From assembly GCA_947581635.1 (NCBI GenBank), contig CANPVE010000007.1, positions 58,631-122,630 on the forward strand: DNA of 64,000 nucleotides, given 5' to 3'. This document shows positions 8,093 to 18,125 of the stretch, piece by piece. The DNA comes from an uncultured Clostridia bacterium (GTDB lineage Bacteria > Bacillota > Clostridia > Oscillospirales > Acutalibacteraceae). Numbering within the stretch: position 1 is the first letter of the stretch; each line of letters starts with the position of its first letter. The notes beneath the pieces are model-generated. The model saw only the letters and a list, made by a program, of their open reading frames with translations, did not search any database and had not been told where the DNA came from. The position numbers and the translations under genes are program-made.

Positions 8093-9436
8093 CTATCCTA
8101 TTGTTATTTTTTCAAGAGGTAATTTGACCTTTGAATTTTCAGCTGATGGAAGAGCGGCATAAATGAGTGTCAGTCCGCCAACTCTGCCGAAGAACATCAG
8201 TATCATAAGTATCACACGGGACAGCGCTGACAGTTTGCTTGTGATACCCAGTGTCAGCCCCACTGTGCCAATGGCAGAACCCGTTTCAAACAGGCAAGTC
8301 AGAAGCGGCAGATTCTCCGCTCTGCTGATAATAACGCCGCTTGTAAAGAATAATGCAAGATACATAAAGAGTATCGCACCTGCGCTGCGAACGGCTTCAT
8401 CGGATATTCTTCTTTTGAAGCACTGTACATCGTTTCTGCGGCTGAATACAGTGATAGCGGAAAGAAACAGCACCGCAAGGGTCACAGTTTTCATACCTCC
8501 TGCGGTAGAGCCGGGAGAACCTCCGATGAGCATCAGTATCACCATAATGGCTATTCCCGATTCGCCCATTGCTGACAAGTCGGTTGTGTTAAAGCCTGCC
8601 GTCCTTGTGGTGACCGATTGAAATACCGAGCTGAGCATTCTGTCATGAAAGTTCAGATCATTATATTCGCACAAAAAGAAATACAATGCCGGCAGAACAA
8701 TCAAAATCAGTGAAGTGACGAGTACGACCTTACTCTGTAAAGAATAGCGCTTGAAATGATGTTTCTGCGAGCTGATATCGCTCCACACTAAAAATCCGAT
8801 ACCACCCGTGATGATCAGCAGCATAATGATAATGTTCAGATAGATATTGCCGCTGTAAGATGTCAGAGATGAGAATTGTCCCCGTACTCCGAGAAGATCA
8901 AAACCAGCGTTGCAGAATGCGGATACGGAATGAAAAAGCGAATACCAGAGACCTTTAATAATGCCGAAATCCTTGCAAAACACAGGGGCAAGCAATACTG
9001 CTCCTGTCAGCTCGATTATTGCTGAAACCTTTAGGATAAAACCCGTCAGCTTCACAATACCGCCGACCTGCGGTGCGGAGATAGACTCCTGCATCGTGCT
9101 TCGCTGCCATAAGCCTATCTTTTTGCCTGATGCCCTCATAATCGCAAGACCTATCGTGATAACACCCATACCACCGATCTGAATGAGTGTCAGAATGACT
9201 GTCTGTCCGAACACTGACCAGTATGTTGCCGTATCCTTGACAACAAGTCCTGTCACACAGGTAGCAGATACGGCAGTGAATAATGCATCAGGAAAGGAAG
9301 TCACAGACCTCCGACGAGAAGAGATCGGAAGCATCAGAAGCAGTGTCCCCACCAGTATCAGACACAGGAAACTGACAATGATCACCTGAAATGAGGTCAT
9401 ATTCTTACGGTTGAACTTTATTTTTTTGTAAGTCAT
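8093..9436 (-). CDS. ktrB: Potassium uptake membrane subunit KtrB/TrkH
   Basis: 447 residues of polytopic membrane protein of the SKT superfamily, with four pore-loop repeats visible around SATCVTGLVVKDT, SVSAFCNAGFDLLG, VTTRTAGFNTTD and TGSAIGTVGLTLG, each with the filter glycine. Length and the partner ktrA fit a Ktr-type Na-coupled potassium importer. The start ATG at 9436 follows AGAGGTG. The gene is first in a two-gene reverse operon with its own promoter at 9469. Confidence 0.93.
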   Translation of the reverse strand: MTYKKIKFNRKNMTSFQVIIVSFLCLILVGTLLLMLPISSRRRSVTSFPDALFTAVSATCVTGLVVKDTATYWSVFGQTVILTLIQIGGMGVITIGLAIMRASGKKIGLWQRSTMQESISAPQVGGIVKLTGFILKVSAIIELTGAVLLAPVFCKDFGIIKGLWYSLFHSVSAFCNAGFDLLGVRGQFSSLTSYSGNIYLNIIIMLLIITGGIGFLVWSDISSQKHHFKRYSLQSKVVLVTSLILIVLPALYFFLCEYNDLNFHDRMLSSVFQSVTTRTAGFNTTDLSAMGESGIAIMVILMLIGGSPGSTAGGMKTVTLAVLFLSAITVFSRRNDVQCFKRRISDEAVRSAGAILFMYLALFFTSGVIISRAENLPLLTCLFETGSAIGTVGLTLGITSKLSALSRVILMILMFFGRVGGLTLIYAALPSAENSKVKLPLEKITIG

Positions 9437-9468
9437 TTTACACCTCTGTTGTTTGGAATCATAATTTA

Positions 9469-9474
9469 ATTATA
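9469..9474 (-). promoter_or_regulatory. ktrBA promoter -10 box
   Basis: A perfect TATAAT on the reverse strand (GTGCTATAATTAAAT), about 30 bases upstream of the ktrB start; the -35 (ATAACA) is moderate. I looked for the ydaO-type c-di-AMP riboswitch known upstream of some ktr operons and do not see its conserved core. Confidence 0.6.
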
Positions 9475-9999
9475 GCACAAAAGCGATAAAAGTGTTATTA
9501 AAATTACATGAGTGGTGCTAAGATTACGTTAAGGCAAAGAGTATCTTTTAATTTTAATTTATTGCCGATTGACTTTTTCACATTTTGTGATTCCTTTCAT
9601 TTCTGCCCTGACAATCAGGTACATTTACACCAAATCTCTGATTTGTTTCTGAAATGTACTTGCTTGATATACAGGTATCGGCATTGTTCCTGCCGATTTT
9701 TTCATATTCAGCACACACTCCCCTATAATATATACCGAAAAAATTCGGCAAACGCAACCCCTAAAAACAGATTTTTTCAAAATTCGTAAAAAAATTTCTG
9801 TTCAATTCGACAAATCAGAATTTTTTCAATGGTGCTGTCGCACTAAGGAAGATAGTGAGACGGCCCTTTTAAATATAGTAAAACCAGACGAAGTCTGTAC
9901 AAACTCCGTCTGGTGCAGTATAAAAAAGTTGATAACTTATTCTCAAGGTTTCATAATACAATCAAGAGAATAAGAGGGGTACCCAAAATAGCATGTAAA
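9475..9999. other. Intergenic region with several hairpins, no gene
   Basis: No convincing coding sequence. It holds a nested hairpin (9619-9626 with 9652-9659, inner 9631-9636 with 9640-9645), a forward terminator-like hairpin (ATCGGCA 9677-9683 with TGCCGAT 9691-9697, then T-run), a degenerate copy of the 7111 hairpin at 9833-9868, and an inverted repeat ACCAGACG/CGTCTGGT at 9883-9914. Confidence 0.5.
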
Positions 10000-10500
10000 T
10001 ATGACCTGAATTCAAAGTACAGGCGGTAAAGCTGGCAAAAGCAGTAAGGACAGGTAAATTAGATATCGGTGGTGGTTCCTTATACACCTGACAGCTCATG
10101 GGCCTAGCAGAAAAGATCAGTATGCTGCACAAATGCGTAAAAGAGCAGGATAAGAAAATACGTCGCCTGAGAGAGGAAAACGAATTTCTGGAGGAAGCCA
10201 GTGCTTTTTTCGCCGCCAGCCGTCGGAAATCAACAAAAACCAGAGAATGATGTTCATAAATGGCTTTAGGCTTGGCATAAAACTGATAATCGACGTAATG
10301 AAAGACGAGTAACCGCCCCTATTGTCCCATGTAAGCCGATGTGAGCGATTAAATGCGCTCATTCGGGAAAAGTACCCACCCAACTCCAAAAAAGGCTTGA
10401 ATCAACTATTTGAGCCTTTTTGGATTTCGATGGAACGCTCAATGCACTTAGTAACGTGGTAAATTATTTTATTTGGCTTGGTAACTATAAATAAGAGATT
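10000..10500. mobile_element. Degenerate IS3-type repeat, copy A, with terminator
   Basis: First of three related ~460-500 bp repeats. The forward strand from ATG 10098 still reads MGLAEKISMLHK..KEQDKKIRRLREENEFLEEASAFFAASRRK, the leucine-zipper end of an IS3-family OrfA, stopping at 10250; upstream GKLDIGGGS is interrupted by stops. OrfB is not recognisable. Near its right end a hairpin around AAAAAGGCTTGAAT/GAGCCTTTTT (10388-10422) would terminate the reverse-strand gene that follows. No terminal repeats are clear. Confidence 0.7.
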
Positions 10501-10501
10501 A

Positions 10502-11107
10502 TCATTTTCCTTTTCCAAAGTGCCTATACGACAATATGCCTATTGGCATAAAGTAAGCACACCAAAACAGAAGTGCAATGGTGCCACCGTAGCTGTTATC
10601 ACCATCTGCCATGCTCGTGAAAACACCGGTCATTGGCATTATAAAACAACCAATAAAAAATACACCGTGTATCATCATCAAATATTTCAGCCATTTATCA
10701 GATTTACTATCCGCTTTAACAGAAATTCCAGTAAAAAGTGTTGAAAGAGCCATCATTCCATACCCGAGCAAGTCATAGTTAAAAAGCAAACCGCCTCTTT
10801 GATAATCTAATATCTTTATTACTTGCTCATTTATATCTTCCAGCCTAACAGTGGTTGTCTGTGCATAATACACCAAGAAAATCAACACCGCATATATTGC
10901 TGAAAAAACCATTCCTATATTTGCAGATACTCTTTGTTCCTCTGCACTCTCATGGTGAAAGCCAGCAACCATCATAATATAACCTATCGGCAAAAACATA
11001 CATACGAGGTATGAACCAAAAGGAAAATCTACTATCATAAACACTGCAAAAAGAAAAACTGTTAATGTTACTATTGCTGCACCTATCTTCGGTATTATCC
11101 TATTCAT
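10502..11107 (-). CDS. Polytopic membrane protein of unknown function (cassette gene 1)
   Basis: About 201 residues with roughly six hydrophobic segments (AAIVTLTVFLFAVFMIV, SYLVCMFLPIGYIMMVAG, MVFSAIYAVLIFLVYYA, LLGYGMMALSTLFTGIS, YLMMIHGVFFIGCFIM, IALLFWCAYFMPIGIL). I recognise no family. The preferred ATG at 11107 is nine to ten bases after AGGAG; ATG 11116 sits too close to it. It is transcribed from P1 (11158-11186) and ends in the terminator of repeat copy A, so it is an independent unit in the array. Confidence 0.65.
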   Translation of the reverse strand: MNRIIPKIGAAIVTLTVFLFAVFMIVDFPFGSYLVCMFLPIGYIMMVAGFHHESAEEQRVSANIGMVFSAIYAVLIFLVYYAQTTTVRLEDINEQVIKILDYQRGGLLFNYDLLGYGMMALSTLFTGISVKADSKSDKWLKYLMMIHGVFFIGCFIMPMTGVFTSMADGDNSYGGTIALLFWCAYFMPIGILSYRHFGKGK

Positions 11108-11157
11108 CTTCATCATACTCCTGATTCCTTTTTATTTTACCAACTAACTCTAATTCA

Positions 11158-11186
11158 ATTCTATCACACCTGTCAGCAAAATTCAA
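11158..11186 (-). promoter_or_regulatory. Cassette promoter P1
   Basis: Reverse-strand TTGAAT (11181-11186), 17-bp spacer ending GGTGTGA, TAGAAT (11158-11163). The same spacer end and spacing occur in P2 and P3, showing the promoters are copies of one sequence. Confidence 0.75.
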
Positions 11187-11242
11187 ACAAATCATCTGTT
11201 TTAGCCTATTGAAATTTCGATGACACTTCGGCATTTTGGCAC

Positions 11243-11703
11243 TATGACCCGAATTTAAAGTACAGGCAGTAAAGCTGGCAAAAGCAGTAAGGACAGGTAA
11301 ATTAGATATCGGTGATGGTTCCTCATACACCTGACAACGCAATGGGCCTAGCAGAAAAGATCAGTATGCTGCATAAACGCGTAAAAGAGCAGGATAAGGA
11401 AAGAGAGGAAAACGAATTTGTGGAGGAAGCCAGCGCTTTTTTCGCCGCCAGCCGTCGGAAATCAACAAAAACCAGAGAATGATGTTCATAAATGGCTTTA
11501 GGCTTGGCATGAAACTGATGATCGACGTAATGAAAGACGAGTAACCGCCCCTATTGTCCCATGTAAGCCGATATGAGCGATTAAATGCGCTCATTCGGAA
11601 AGTACCCTCCACCCATAAAAAGGCTTGAATCGGCGATTTAAGCCTTTTGAGGTTTTGATAGATGGATAATTCTTTCATTCGGCTTGGTACTGTAAATCAG
11701 ATA
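11243..11703. mobile_element. Degenerate IS3-type repeat, copy B, with terminator
   Basis: Direct repeat of copy A with the same OrfA remnant (forward ATG ~11344, ENEFVEEASAFFAASRRK) but with a short deletion removing KIRRL. The AAAAAGGCTTGAATCGG/TTTAAGCCTTTT hairpin near 11620-11655 again terminates the neighbouring reverse gene. The left edge is continuous with a ~60-bp segment (11187-11248) that recurs identically before copy C. Confidence 0.7.
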
Positions 11704-11988
11704 TTATACACCTTGCTGTTTTTCCCAATCAATATCCCAACCGTCAAGCAGTTTCCACATAAACATATCATTAAAATCCTTATAACAGTTCTCACAAATA
11801 CAGCATGACAAATCAATTGGTATATACCAGTGTTGGTGCCTGTAATCATTCACAGAATCCAAACAAAATATACAATGTTTCAAGTGCGGAGCATTATCAA
11901 AAATATCTTCTCCGTCTGTTGGATTTAAGTATTGTCCTTTTAATTGCTCAACATCATTTAGCAGTCGCCAATCATCTTGTTCAACCAT
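11704..11988 (-). CDS. Small putative zinc-binding protein (cassette gene 2)
   Basis: 94 residues, acidic, with HCIFC and CCICENC near residues 38-67, a spacing that suggests one zinc site. No family recognised. It lies between repeat B (its terminator) and promoter P2. It could be an immunity or regulatory protein, but only the array context hints at this. Confidence 0.6.
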   Translation of the reverse strand: MVEQDDWRLLNDVEQLKGQYLNPTDGEDIFDNAPHLKHCIFCLDSVNDYRHQHWYIPIDLSCCICENCYKDFNDMFMWKLLDGWDIDWEKQQGV

Positions 11989-12023
11989 ACTTGTGTCCGA
12001 TCCTCTTACATTTCATTACCAAT

Positions 12024-12052
12024 ATTTTATCACACCCGACAACCACAGTCAA
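12024..12052 (-). promoter_or_regulatory. Cassette promoter P2
   Basis: Reverse-strand TTGACT (12047-12052), 17-bp spacer ending GGTGTGA, TAAAAT (12024-12029). Nearly identical to P3 and related to P1. Confidence 0.78.
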
Positions 12053-12110
12053 GCAAATCATCTGTTTTAGCCTATTGAAATTTCGATGACACTTCGGCAT
12101 TTTGGCACTA

Positions 12111-12590
12111 TGACGAATTTAAAGTACAGGCAGTAAAGCTGGCAAAAGCAGTAAGGACAGGTAAATTAGATATCGGTGATGGTTCCTCATACACCTGACA
12201 ACGCAATGGGCGTAGCAGAAAAGATCAGTATGCCGCATAAACGCGTAAAAGAGCAGGATAAGGAAAGAGAGGAAAACGAATTTCTGGAGGAAGCCAGTGC
12301 TTTTTTCGCCGCCAGCCGTCGGAAATCAACAAAAACCAGAGAATGATGTTCATAAATGGCTTTAGGCTCGGCATGAAGCTGATGATTGACGTAATAAATG
12401 ACGAATAACCCGCCCCTGTTGCCCGATGTGTGCTGATGTAAGCGATTGAACCCGCTCATTCGGAAAGTGCCCTCCACCCATAAAAAGGCTTGAATCGGCG
12501 ATTTAAGCCTTTTTAAATTTCGGTGGAACTCTCCTTGATAATTTGGGAATTGGTTTTATTCGTCTTGGTAATATAGAGCAGAAAATAACT
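12111..12590. mobile_element. Degenerate IS3-type repeat, copy C, with terminator
   Basis: Third copy, closest to B (same KIRRL deletion, ENEFLEEASAFFAASRRK). The AAAAAGGCTTGAATCGG/TTTAAGCCTTTTT hairpin lies near 12480-12515, then AT-rich DNA reaches the stop of cassette gene 3. Confidence 0.7.
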
Positions 12591-12591
12591 G

Positions 12592-13191
12592 TTAATCAGG
12601 CTGCTGACCATCATGCGCTTTCCAAGCGCATTCTGTTATCTGCATATTACTGAACATTGCCGTAAATGATGAATCCTCAGGGGAACAAGCATATATACCA
12701 AAACGAATCTTCCCTTTTCCCTCACACATATGCGCAATCCTCATCTGCCTGAAACGAATCCCATCCTCCGAGCATTCAATGCAATAATCATCCTCCCTGC
12801 GGCTGAATCTGTACCACATGGATTTTATGCCAGAAGGTATTTCAGTAGTTGCCCAATCAGAATAGCCGTGATTTGTCACTACGCTGCCAAGATGCTGAAA
12901 ATCTTCATTTTCATATTCAACAGATGCTTTCAGCCAGTTTTCTCCGTCGAGATACATGACTATTCCGCATTGGTCAAAACGCTGATGGCTTTCTTCAAAA
13001 GAGGTTCTTACAATAAAACTGAAAAACTGTTCCTCTGTTTCCATCTGGAATACCGGGGCATTGTCATTCTGAAAATGATAATATGTTCTCTGCCATAAAT
13101 CAGTATGCGGCAATGTCGTGATCATAATTGTGTCATTATCGATAACGAATTGCTTTGGCTGTCTGATCCATCTGAATTCTTTTATATCCAT
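12592..13191 (-). CDS. DUF1349-like (concanavalin-fold) protein (cassette gene 3)
   Basis: About 199 residues resembling the DUF1349/YlaE family of lectin-like beta-sandwich proteins: FVRTSFE-like strand, QCGIVMYLDGENWLKASVEYEN, GYSDWAT, MWYRFSRREDDYCIECSEDG, MRIAHM and IRFGIYACSPEDSSFTAMF are characteristic. The biochemical role of this family is not settled. A GTG at 13203 is possible but abuts the ribosome binding site. It is expressed from P3 and ends at repeat C. Confidence 0.8.
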   Translation of the reverse strand: MDIKEFRWIRQPKQFVIDNDTIMITTLPHTDLWQRTYYHFQNDNAPVFQMETEEQFFSFIVRTSFEESHQRFDQCGIVMYLDGENWLKASVEYENEDFQHLGSVVTNHGYSDWATTEIPSGIKSMWYRFSRREDDYCIECSEDGIRFRQMRIAHMCEGKGKIRFGIYACSPEDSSFTAMFSNMQITECAWKAHDGQQPD

Positions 13192-13244
13192 GACTTTGTT
13201 CACCGTCCTATGTCACCCATTTTGACAAATCCTTTTTCACACCC

Positions 13245-13273
13245 ATTCTATCACACCTATCAACCACAGTCAA
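13245..13273 (-). promoter_or_regulatory. Cassette promoter P3
   Basis: Reverse-strand TTGACT (13268-13273), 17-bp spacer ending GGTGTGA, TAGAAT (13245-13250). Confidence 0.78.
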
Positions 13274-13572
13274 GAAAATTGTCATTTTGTGCCTTATGAA
13301 AATTCGATAGCACTTTTGGCATATAAAATATTTTTCTCTCCGTCAGTTCTATCCACGGCACACGGTACAGAACCGTCCTTTTCCCAAAATTTGCTGATGC
13401 TTTTTTGATGATGTACCAAACGGCAGCCGTTTGATTATTCACAAATAATGCGATTTTCGAAGAACTTTCCGACGTTTTTTAGATGGCTTTTAAGCGTGTC
13501 CCAGAGGACAATTGGTGCATGAAAAAAGCCTGTAAACACCCAATTGTAGGCGTTTACAGACTCCCAAGTCAA

Positions 13573-13595
13573 TGGCAGGGGCAGTAAGACTTGAA
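13573..13595 (-). repeat. Left copy of tRNA-Trp 3'-end att core
   Basis: 23 bases identical to the last 23 bases of tRNA-Trp (63718-63740), same orientation; bases on both sides differ. The rest of the tRNA is absent here, so this is the displaced half of an integration site. Just left, a hairpin (13543-13562) and GTCAA resemble the DNA that follows the integrase at 23852, as though another element once ended here. Confidence 0.8.
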
Positions 13596-14201
13596 GAAAA
13601 GATTACACCTTTTGCCCTCGTTTAATATGTGTTATTTGGTACTCTTTGCTATATTAACAGGACAATATAAACCTCGATAACAGCATTGAAATTACCAAAC
13701 CTTAGACAAATTTTAGACACTCGCACGCTCTGTACTTCCGATATTATATCACGCGCCGGGTAAATTTGGCAAGGCTTTTTTCATATGTCTTATCACCTTT
13801 GCGAAAATCCGTTACTGAGCGGGGGCAGAATTGACCTATTCAGCGTCTGTGTAATCAGCGTTTGGAGAAAAAATCGAGCTGAAAAATCATGTGCATTGGT
13901 GATCATTACAATAATGAGCATTTAATTCCTACTTAGAAAGAGATAAACCACAAACACCCAAAATCGGGCATTCGTAGGTAAAAAAGTTTGTGCGAGTGAC
14001 GGGGACTTGAAAATAGCTGTTTTGCGTTCAATGTTTATTCATAATATCACATAAACGCCCGATTTCAGGGCTTTTTTATTTTTCCCTGTTTCTATTTCTG
14101 TGATAATACGCAGCTAATTCATGTCCATAAACACCCGATAAACACCTCATAAGCACCAAGCAAACACCAAATAAAAGAAGAATAGAAGTCAATCAATCAT
14201 C
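13596..14201. other. Non-coding left end of the island
   Basis: No gene seen. Two TTAGACA repeats 11 bp apart (13702-13708, 13713-13719) match the pair behind the integrase gene (23880-23898) and may be integrase arm sites. At ~13966-14019 a hairpin (CACAAAC/GTTTGTG) and a stretch ending GGGGACTTGAA resemble another tRNA-end integration scar. A forward terminator-like hairpin GCCC/GGGC with T6 lies at 14057-14077. Confidence 0.45.
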
Positions 14202-14843
14202 TTATTGACCGTATTTCTCTTCTCTGTATTCAGCAAGCTCCTTCTTTTCGTTGAGGTCAGGAATATATCTGCACGTCTTCTCCCACCGTTCAAATGCTTC
14301 CCTGCGCTCTGTCGCGTCATCAGACATTGGTGGATATGATGATTTCGCCTGAATACTGCCGACTTCCGTGTAAATCATGCCGTCCTTTCCACGGTTGGAA
14401 CGCATTAATGAAATGATATCCACTGTCATCGACGCAGGTACAAAGCTGCCAGGTGGTATCTCGTTTACAGAAGCCCTGCGCAGCAATGTGATGTGCGGGT
14501 TGAACTTCTTTTTGTCGAATGGTATCCGCTTTTCCGCCAGAGCGCGTCTGATCTTCTTTGCCACCGCTTCGAGCGCGGAAGAATGTGTCACGCCTGCCCA
14601 CCAAAGGTCTCCGAATGCGCCAACGCCCTCCAACTGCAAGGAAATTGGTGCGAATGTCACGCCTTGCAGCGCATCTATCACAGGCGCGGCATCTGGACAT
14701 TCCCCGATGAACGCCAGCGTCAAATGTAGGTTTTCCTCGGAACTGTAATTCCCACGAACGCCAAGATCATACCAGTCGTTTTGTAGATCAATGAGGGTTT
14801 CTTTTATCTCTTGGGATAGATTAATGGCTATGAATAATCGCAT
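14202..14843 (-). CDS. thpR: RNA 2',3'-cyclic phosphodiesterase (2'-5' RNA ligase family)
   Basis: About 213 residues with the two H-x-T motifs of the 2H phosphoesterase superfamily: HLTLAF and, ~75 residues later, HITLLRR; N-terminal MRLFIAINLS is typical. The family hydrolyses 2',3'-cyclic phosphates on RNA ends. A C-terminal extension of ~40 charged residues is longer than usual. ATG 14843 is seven bases after AAAGGAG; the longer reading from 14867 overlaps the upstream gene. It pairs with the unknown gene just upstream. Confidence 0.88.
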   Translation of the reverse strand: MRLFIAINLSQEIKETLIDLQNDWYDLGVRGNYSSEENLHLTLAFIGECPDAAPVIDALQGVTFAPISLQLEGVGAFGDLWWAGVTHSSALEAVAKKIRRALAEKRIPFDKKKFNPHITLLRRASVNEIPPGSFVPASMTVDIISLMRSNRGKDGMIYTEVGSIQAKSSYPPMSDDATERREAFERWEKTCRYIPDLNEKKELAEYREEKYGQ

Positions 14844-14863
14844 GGTGTACTCCTTTCCTGTAG

Positions 14864-15280
14864 TCACTTCTTCTTCGCATAAATCTCCTTCAGATCCTCT
14901 ATAGCCAATTCGGGAGCCATTGTGTGAAACATCAGATAGTTGCGTCTCATGGTTTCTACGGGAGCCTGCTTCAGTATTTTATTGCTCGGTTCACCTGTAT
15001 AGTAATGCCAGTAGCGATAGAGATAGCCTATCCAGTAGAGTACATCTGGCTGAAAGACATCTCCTGACGCAGACAAAATGTCACCTGCCGCGTCCTTTAC
15101 TTCTTCCAATAAATACTCTTCTCCCATCCACTGCATACGGTTGTAGGTGGAATCCAGTGCCTTTGTGGTCTCGGAAGTCATAAATGCCCTGATAAACGCT
15201 TCGCTTGAGATTTTCTGTGTTCCCGACAGTTCAAACAACCTTCCTTGAATGTCACATAGTTTCAATTGTATTGCGTCCAT
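14864..15280 (-). CDS. Conserved-looking protein of unknown function
   Basis: About 138 residues, mostly helical and soluble, with an aromatic stretch YWIGYLYRYWHYYTGE and MRRNYLMFHTM. No family recognised. GGAG at 15287-15290 favours the ATG at 15280 (or 15283) over 15292. Twenty bases separate it from thpR, so they form a two-gene operon; a partner or toxin-antitoxin-like relation is possible but unsupported. Confidence 0.65.
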   Translation of the reverse strand: MDAIQLKLCDIQGRLFELSGTQKISSEAFIRAFMTSETTKALDSTYNRMQWMGEEYLLEEVKDAAGDILSASGDVFQPDVLYWIGYLYRYWHYYTGEPSNKILKQAPVETMRRNYLMFHTMAPELAIEDLKEIYAKKK

Positions 15281-15365
15281 CATAAACTCCATATCTTTTC
15301 ACTCTTTTCTATCATTATCTGCACTTATTATGTATGATGTCAAACAAAATGACAACTGTATTTCG

Positions 15366-15410
15366 CAAAAAAAGAGGCATCTCCCGTCCGAAAACAAGAG
15401 AATGCCTCTC
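15366..15410 (-). terminator. Terminator after the helicase gene
   Basis: Reverse-strand stem AGAGGCAT/ATGCCTCT (15373-15380 with 15402-15409) followed by T7, downstream of the SF3 helicase stop. Confidence 0.8.
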
Positions 15411-15487
15411 TGAACAGTCTAATTTAGTTGGTTAACGAAGCTGAATCCTGCAAATGATCGGAAATAAATCAGAATTTCTTAAGTTCC

Positions 15488-17065
15488 TTACGCGCTGCGC
15501 TTTTCAAATACATACTTATACTCATCATAGGCATCATCATTCAGTGTGAAATCCGCAAAATAATGGGTACCATTCACGATTTTAACTGCGCCCATTCCTA
15601 TGCTTTCCAGCATCTTGCGGAATTCAATCTTGCTGACACGATCCTTGCGCTTGCTATCCTTGCACCATTCCTGATAAACGGCATAGACCTTGCTTTTGGA
15701 GCATCCGTTTTTGACGTTTTCATTGGTGCAGCAGGTTTTAACAAACGCCGTCACACTGTCGTTCTGAACCATATATTCCTCCAGATAGGAACGATTCAGT
15801 GAAGTAGTGCTGAACTTGTAGCCATTATCAATGTATTCGTACAAGGCTTCTATTGCGCGTGATACAATGTATTCGCGTTCTTCCCAGAGCTTGTCCAGAA
15901 GTTTGGAATCGCGGGGAACCATGCCCGTAGTATCCTCAGGCGGATCGCAGGGATCATAGACCTTGCCCAATGCCTTAATGATACAGATTCGCTCATATAC
16001 CCACGGACCTCTGTCACCACCGAACTCAGGCATTCTGTTGCAGCAGAACCATAGCAGTCCACGGAATGTCATCTCAAAATAGTTCTTTCCCTTAAACTCA
16101 GTGGTCACATCGTCTCCGCCAGTGATATTCTTGAATGTAGTAAGCTTTTTGATGTAGTCATAGCTCATATCACTGCTTCCTGCGATTCGCTTCTGATAAA
16201 GCGAGCTTTTGCCAAAGCGTGACTCCATTGTTTTAAGGTCAATGGACGAATTGAATTCCTTTCCGATCAGTTTGACTGCAAGCTGTCGGAAAAGAGACTT
16301 GCCTGTATTACCCTCGCCAAGGAAGAAAACCGCCTGTTTGCCCCTCGTTGCATCAATATTGCTGATAGCCAGTCCAAGCACCTGAAGCATCAGTTTGATC
16401 TGCTCCTGATTGCCATGGCAGAAGTGATTGGCAAAGCTGTCAAAGACACCGTTGTTTTCACATTCCGAGACAAGCTTGTAATGACAGGGTATCTGCAATG
16501 TGGATATGTATTCAGGCGAATGCGGCATAAGTCTGCGTTCACTGATATTGTAGATGCCGTCCAGCATATTGATAATGTTCTCGTCACCGTTGATTTCCGA
16601 TTCTTTCCTCTTGTGCGGACTGTTAATACCATCCGTTGACAGATTTTTGAACACCTTGTTGATGTCAGTCGGATCAACGGCTTCGGGCGGAACAAAGCTC
16701 TTGATCATTCCCTTTACGTCATCATCTGTTGCATGCACATATTTGTGCTGCTCCTCATCGTATAAATACCACCTCTTGCCATTGTCAAACGGTACATAGA
16801 AATAATTGCCTTCTTCTCTGATATAAACTGCCAGCTTCGCCGCATCCACTCTCTGAACGCCGTTCTTATTTTCGTATAGAAAGTCATTGATATCGGCATT
16901 GACTTTCGATTTACCAGAAGATACGGCACTCGGAGGATCTATCGGTTCGGAAGATGCGGCTGACGCAGTATCCACAGGAAACAAGGACATCTGCATATTT
17001 TCCGCACCAGCAGCTTTGCTCATAGAAGAACCAACCAGATTTTCCATTGTACGCATTGAATTCAT
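15488..17065 (-). CDS. Phage/plasmid P4-type primase-helicase C-terminal region (SF3 helicase)
   Basis: About 525 residues. A variable N-terminus leads into a D5_N-like region and an SF3 helicase with Walker A GEGNTGKS, Walker B-like IAGSSDMSYD, sensor region LLWFCCNRMPEF and an arginine-finger-type GPWVYERI; a C-terminal winged helix (SKSKVYAVYQEWCKDSKRK) follows. No N-terminal primase motifs are visible, so it is a helicase loader type rather than a full primase-helicase. ATG 17065 is eight bases from GGAG. A consensus promoter lies at 17234-17262. It probably unwinds the element's replication origin. Confidence 0.85.
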   Translation of the reverse strand: MNSMRTMENLVGSSMSKAAGAENMQMSLFPVDTASAASSEPIDPPSAVSSGKSKVNADINDFLYENKNGVQRVDAAKLAVYIREEGNYFYVPFDNGKRWYLYDEEQHKYVHATDDDVKGMIKSFVPPEAVDPTDINKVFKNLSTDGINSPHKRKESEINGDENIINMLDGIYNISERRLMPHSPEYISTLQIPCHYKLVSECENNGVFDSFANHFCHGNQEQIKLMLQVLGLAISNIDATRGKQAVFFLGEGNTGKSLFRQLAVKLIGKEFNSSIDLKTMESRFGKSSLYQKRIAGSSDMSYDYIKKLTTFKNITGGDDVTTEFKGKNYFEMTFRGLLWFCCNRMPEFGGDRGPWVYERICIIKALGKVYDPCDPPEDTTGMVPRDSKLLDKLWEEREYIVSRAIEALYEYIDNGYKFSTTSLNRSYLEEYMVQNDSVTAFVKTCCTNENVKNGCSKSKVYAVYQEWCKDSKRKDRVSKIEFRKMLESIGMGAVKIVNGTHYFADFTLNDDAYDEYKYVFEKRSA

Positions 17066-17233
17066 AGACTGTACTCCATAGCGATACATAGTTTAGTGAT
17101 TGAATATTCTGCTGTGAGTATTATTTTTGCGATTTCAAATGTGCCATGATAATGAACATTCCATCGCTATCCCTAAAGTGGGTTAAGCTATTATTCACTA
17201 ACAGACAAGCATCACTGTATCGCCAACACTGAA

Positions 17234-17262
17234 ATTATACACCTTGTTGTAACGATTGTCAA
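17234..17262 (-). promoter_or_regulatory. Consensus sigma-A promoter for the helicase gene
   Basis: Reverse strand TTGACA (17257-17262), 17-bp spacer, TATAAT (17234-17239): a full consensus. The ~160-base leader to the start codon holds no obvious gene; the rest of 17263-17450 is AT-rich without features. Confidence 0.85.
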
Positions 17263-17450
17263 CACTTTTTGTCAAAATAAATAATTTTACAATATTTTTA
17301 CAGAATAAAGTTGTTTAAAAATCATTAACATAAAATTCATTTTCTTACACTCTCACAGTTGCCGCTTGTTATGAGTACACAATAAGTCGCAAAATTTGGA
17401 GTAAATCATTTCACCTAATTCACTTGAGTACAGATTTAATAAACACATAA

Positions 17451-18107
<657 letters not shown>

Positions 18108-18125
18108 TTATAATCTTTCAATGAC

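Noticed and set aside
9475..9840. c-di-AMP (ydaO-type) riboswitch upstream of ktrB
   Set aside because: Expected from known ktr operons, but the conserved core is absent; only short AT-rich hairpins are present.
10117..10389. Reverse ORFs in the IS3-type repeats (also 11361-11678, 12187-12477)
   Set aside because: The forward strand carries the recognisable OrfA remnant; the reverse ORFs are its shadow and differ in length among copies.
14000..14025. Second intact att site or partial tRNA
   Set aside because: Only a short tRNA-end-like stretch (GAGTGACGGGGACTTGAA) with no matching tRNA in the window; kept as a possible scar only.
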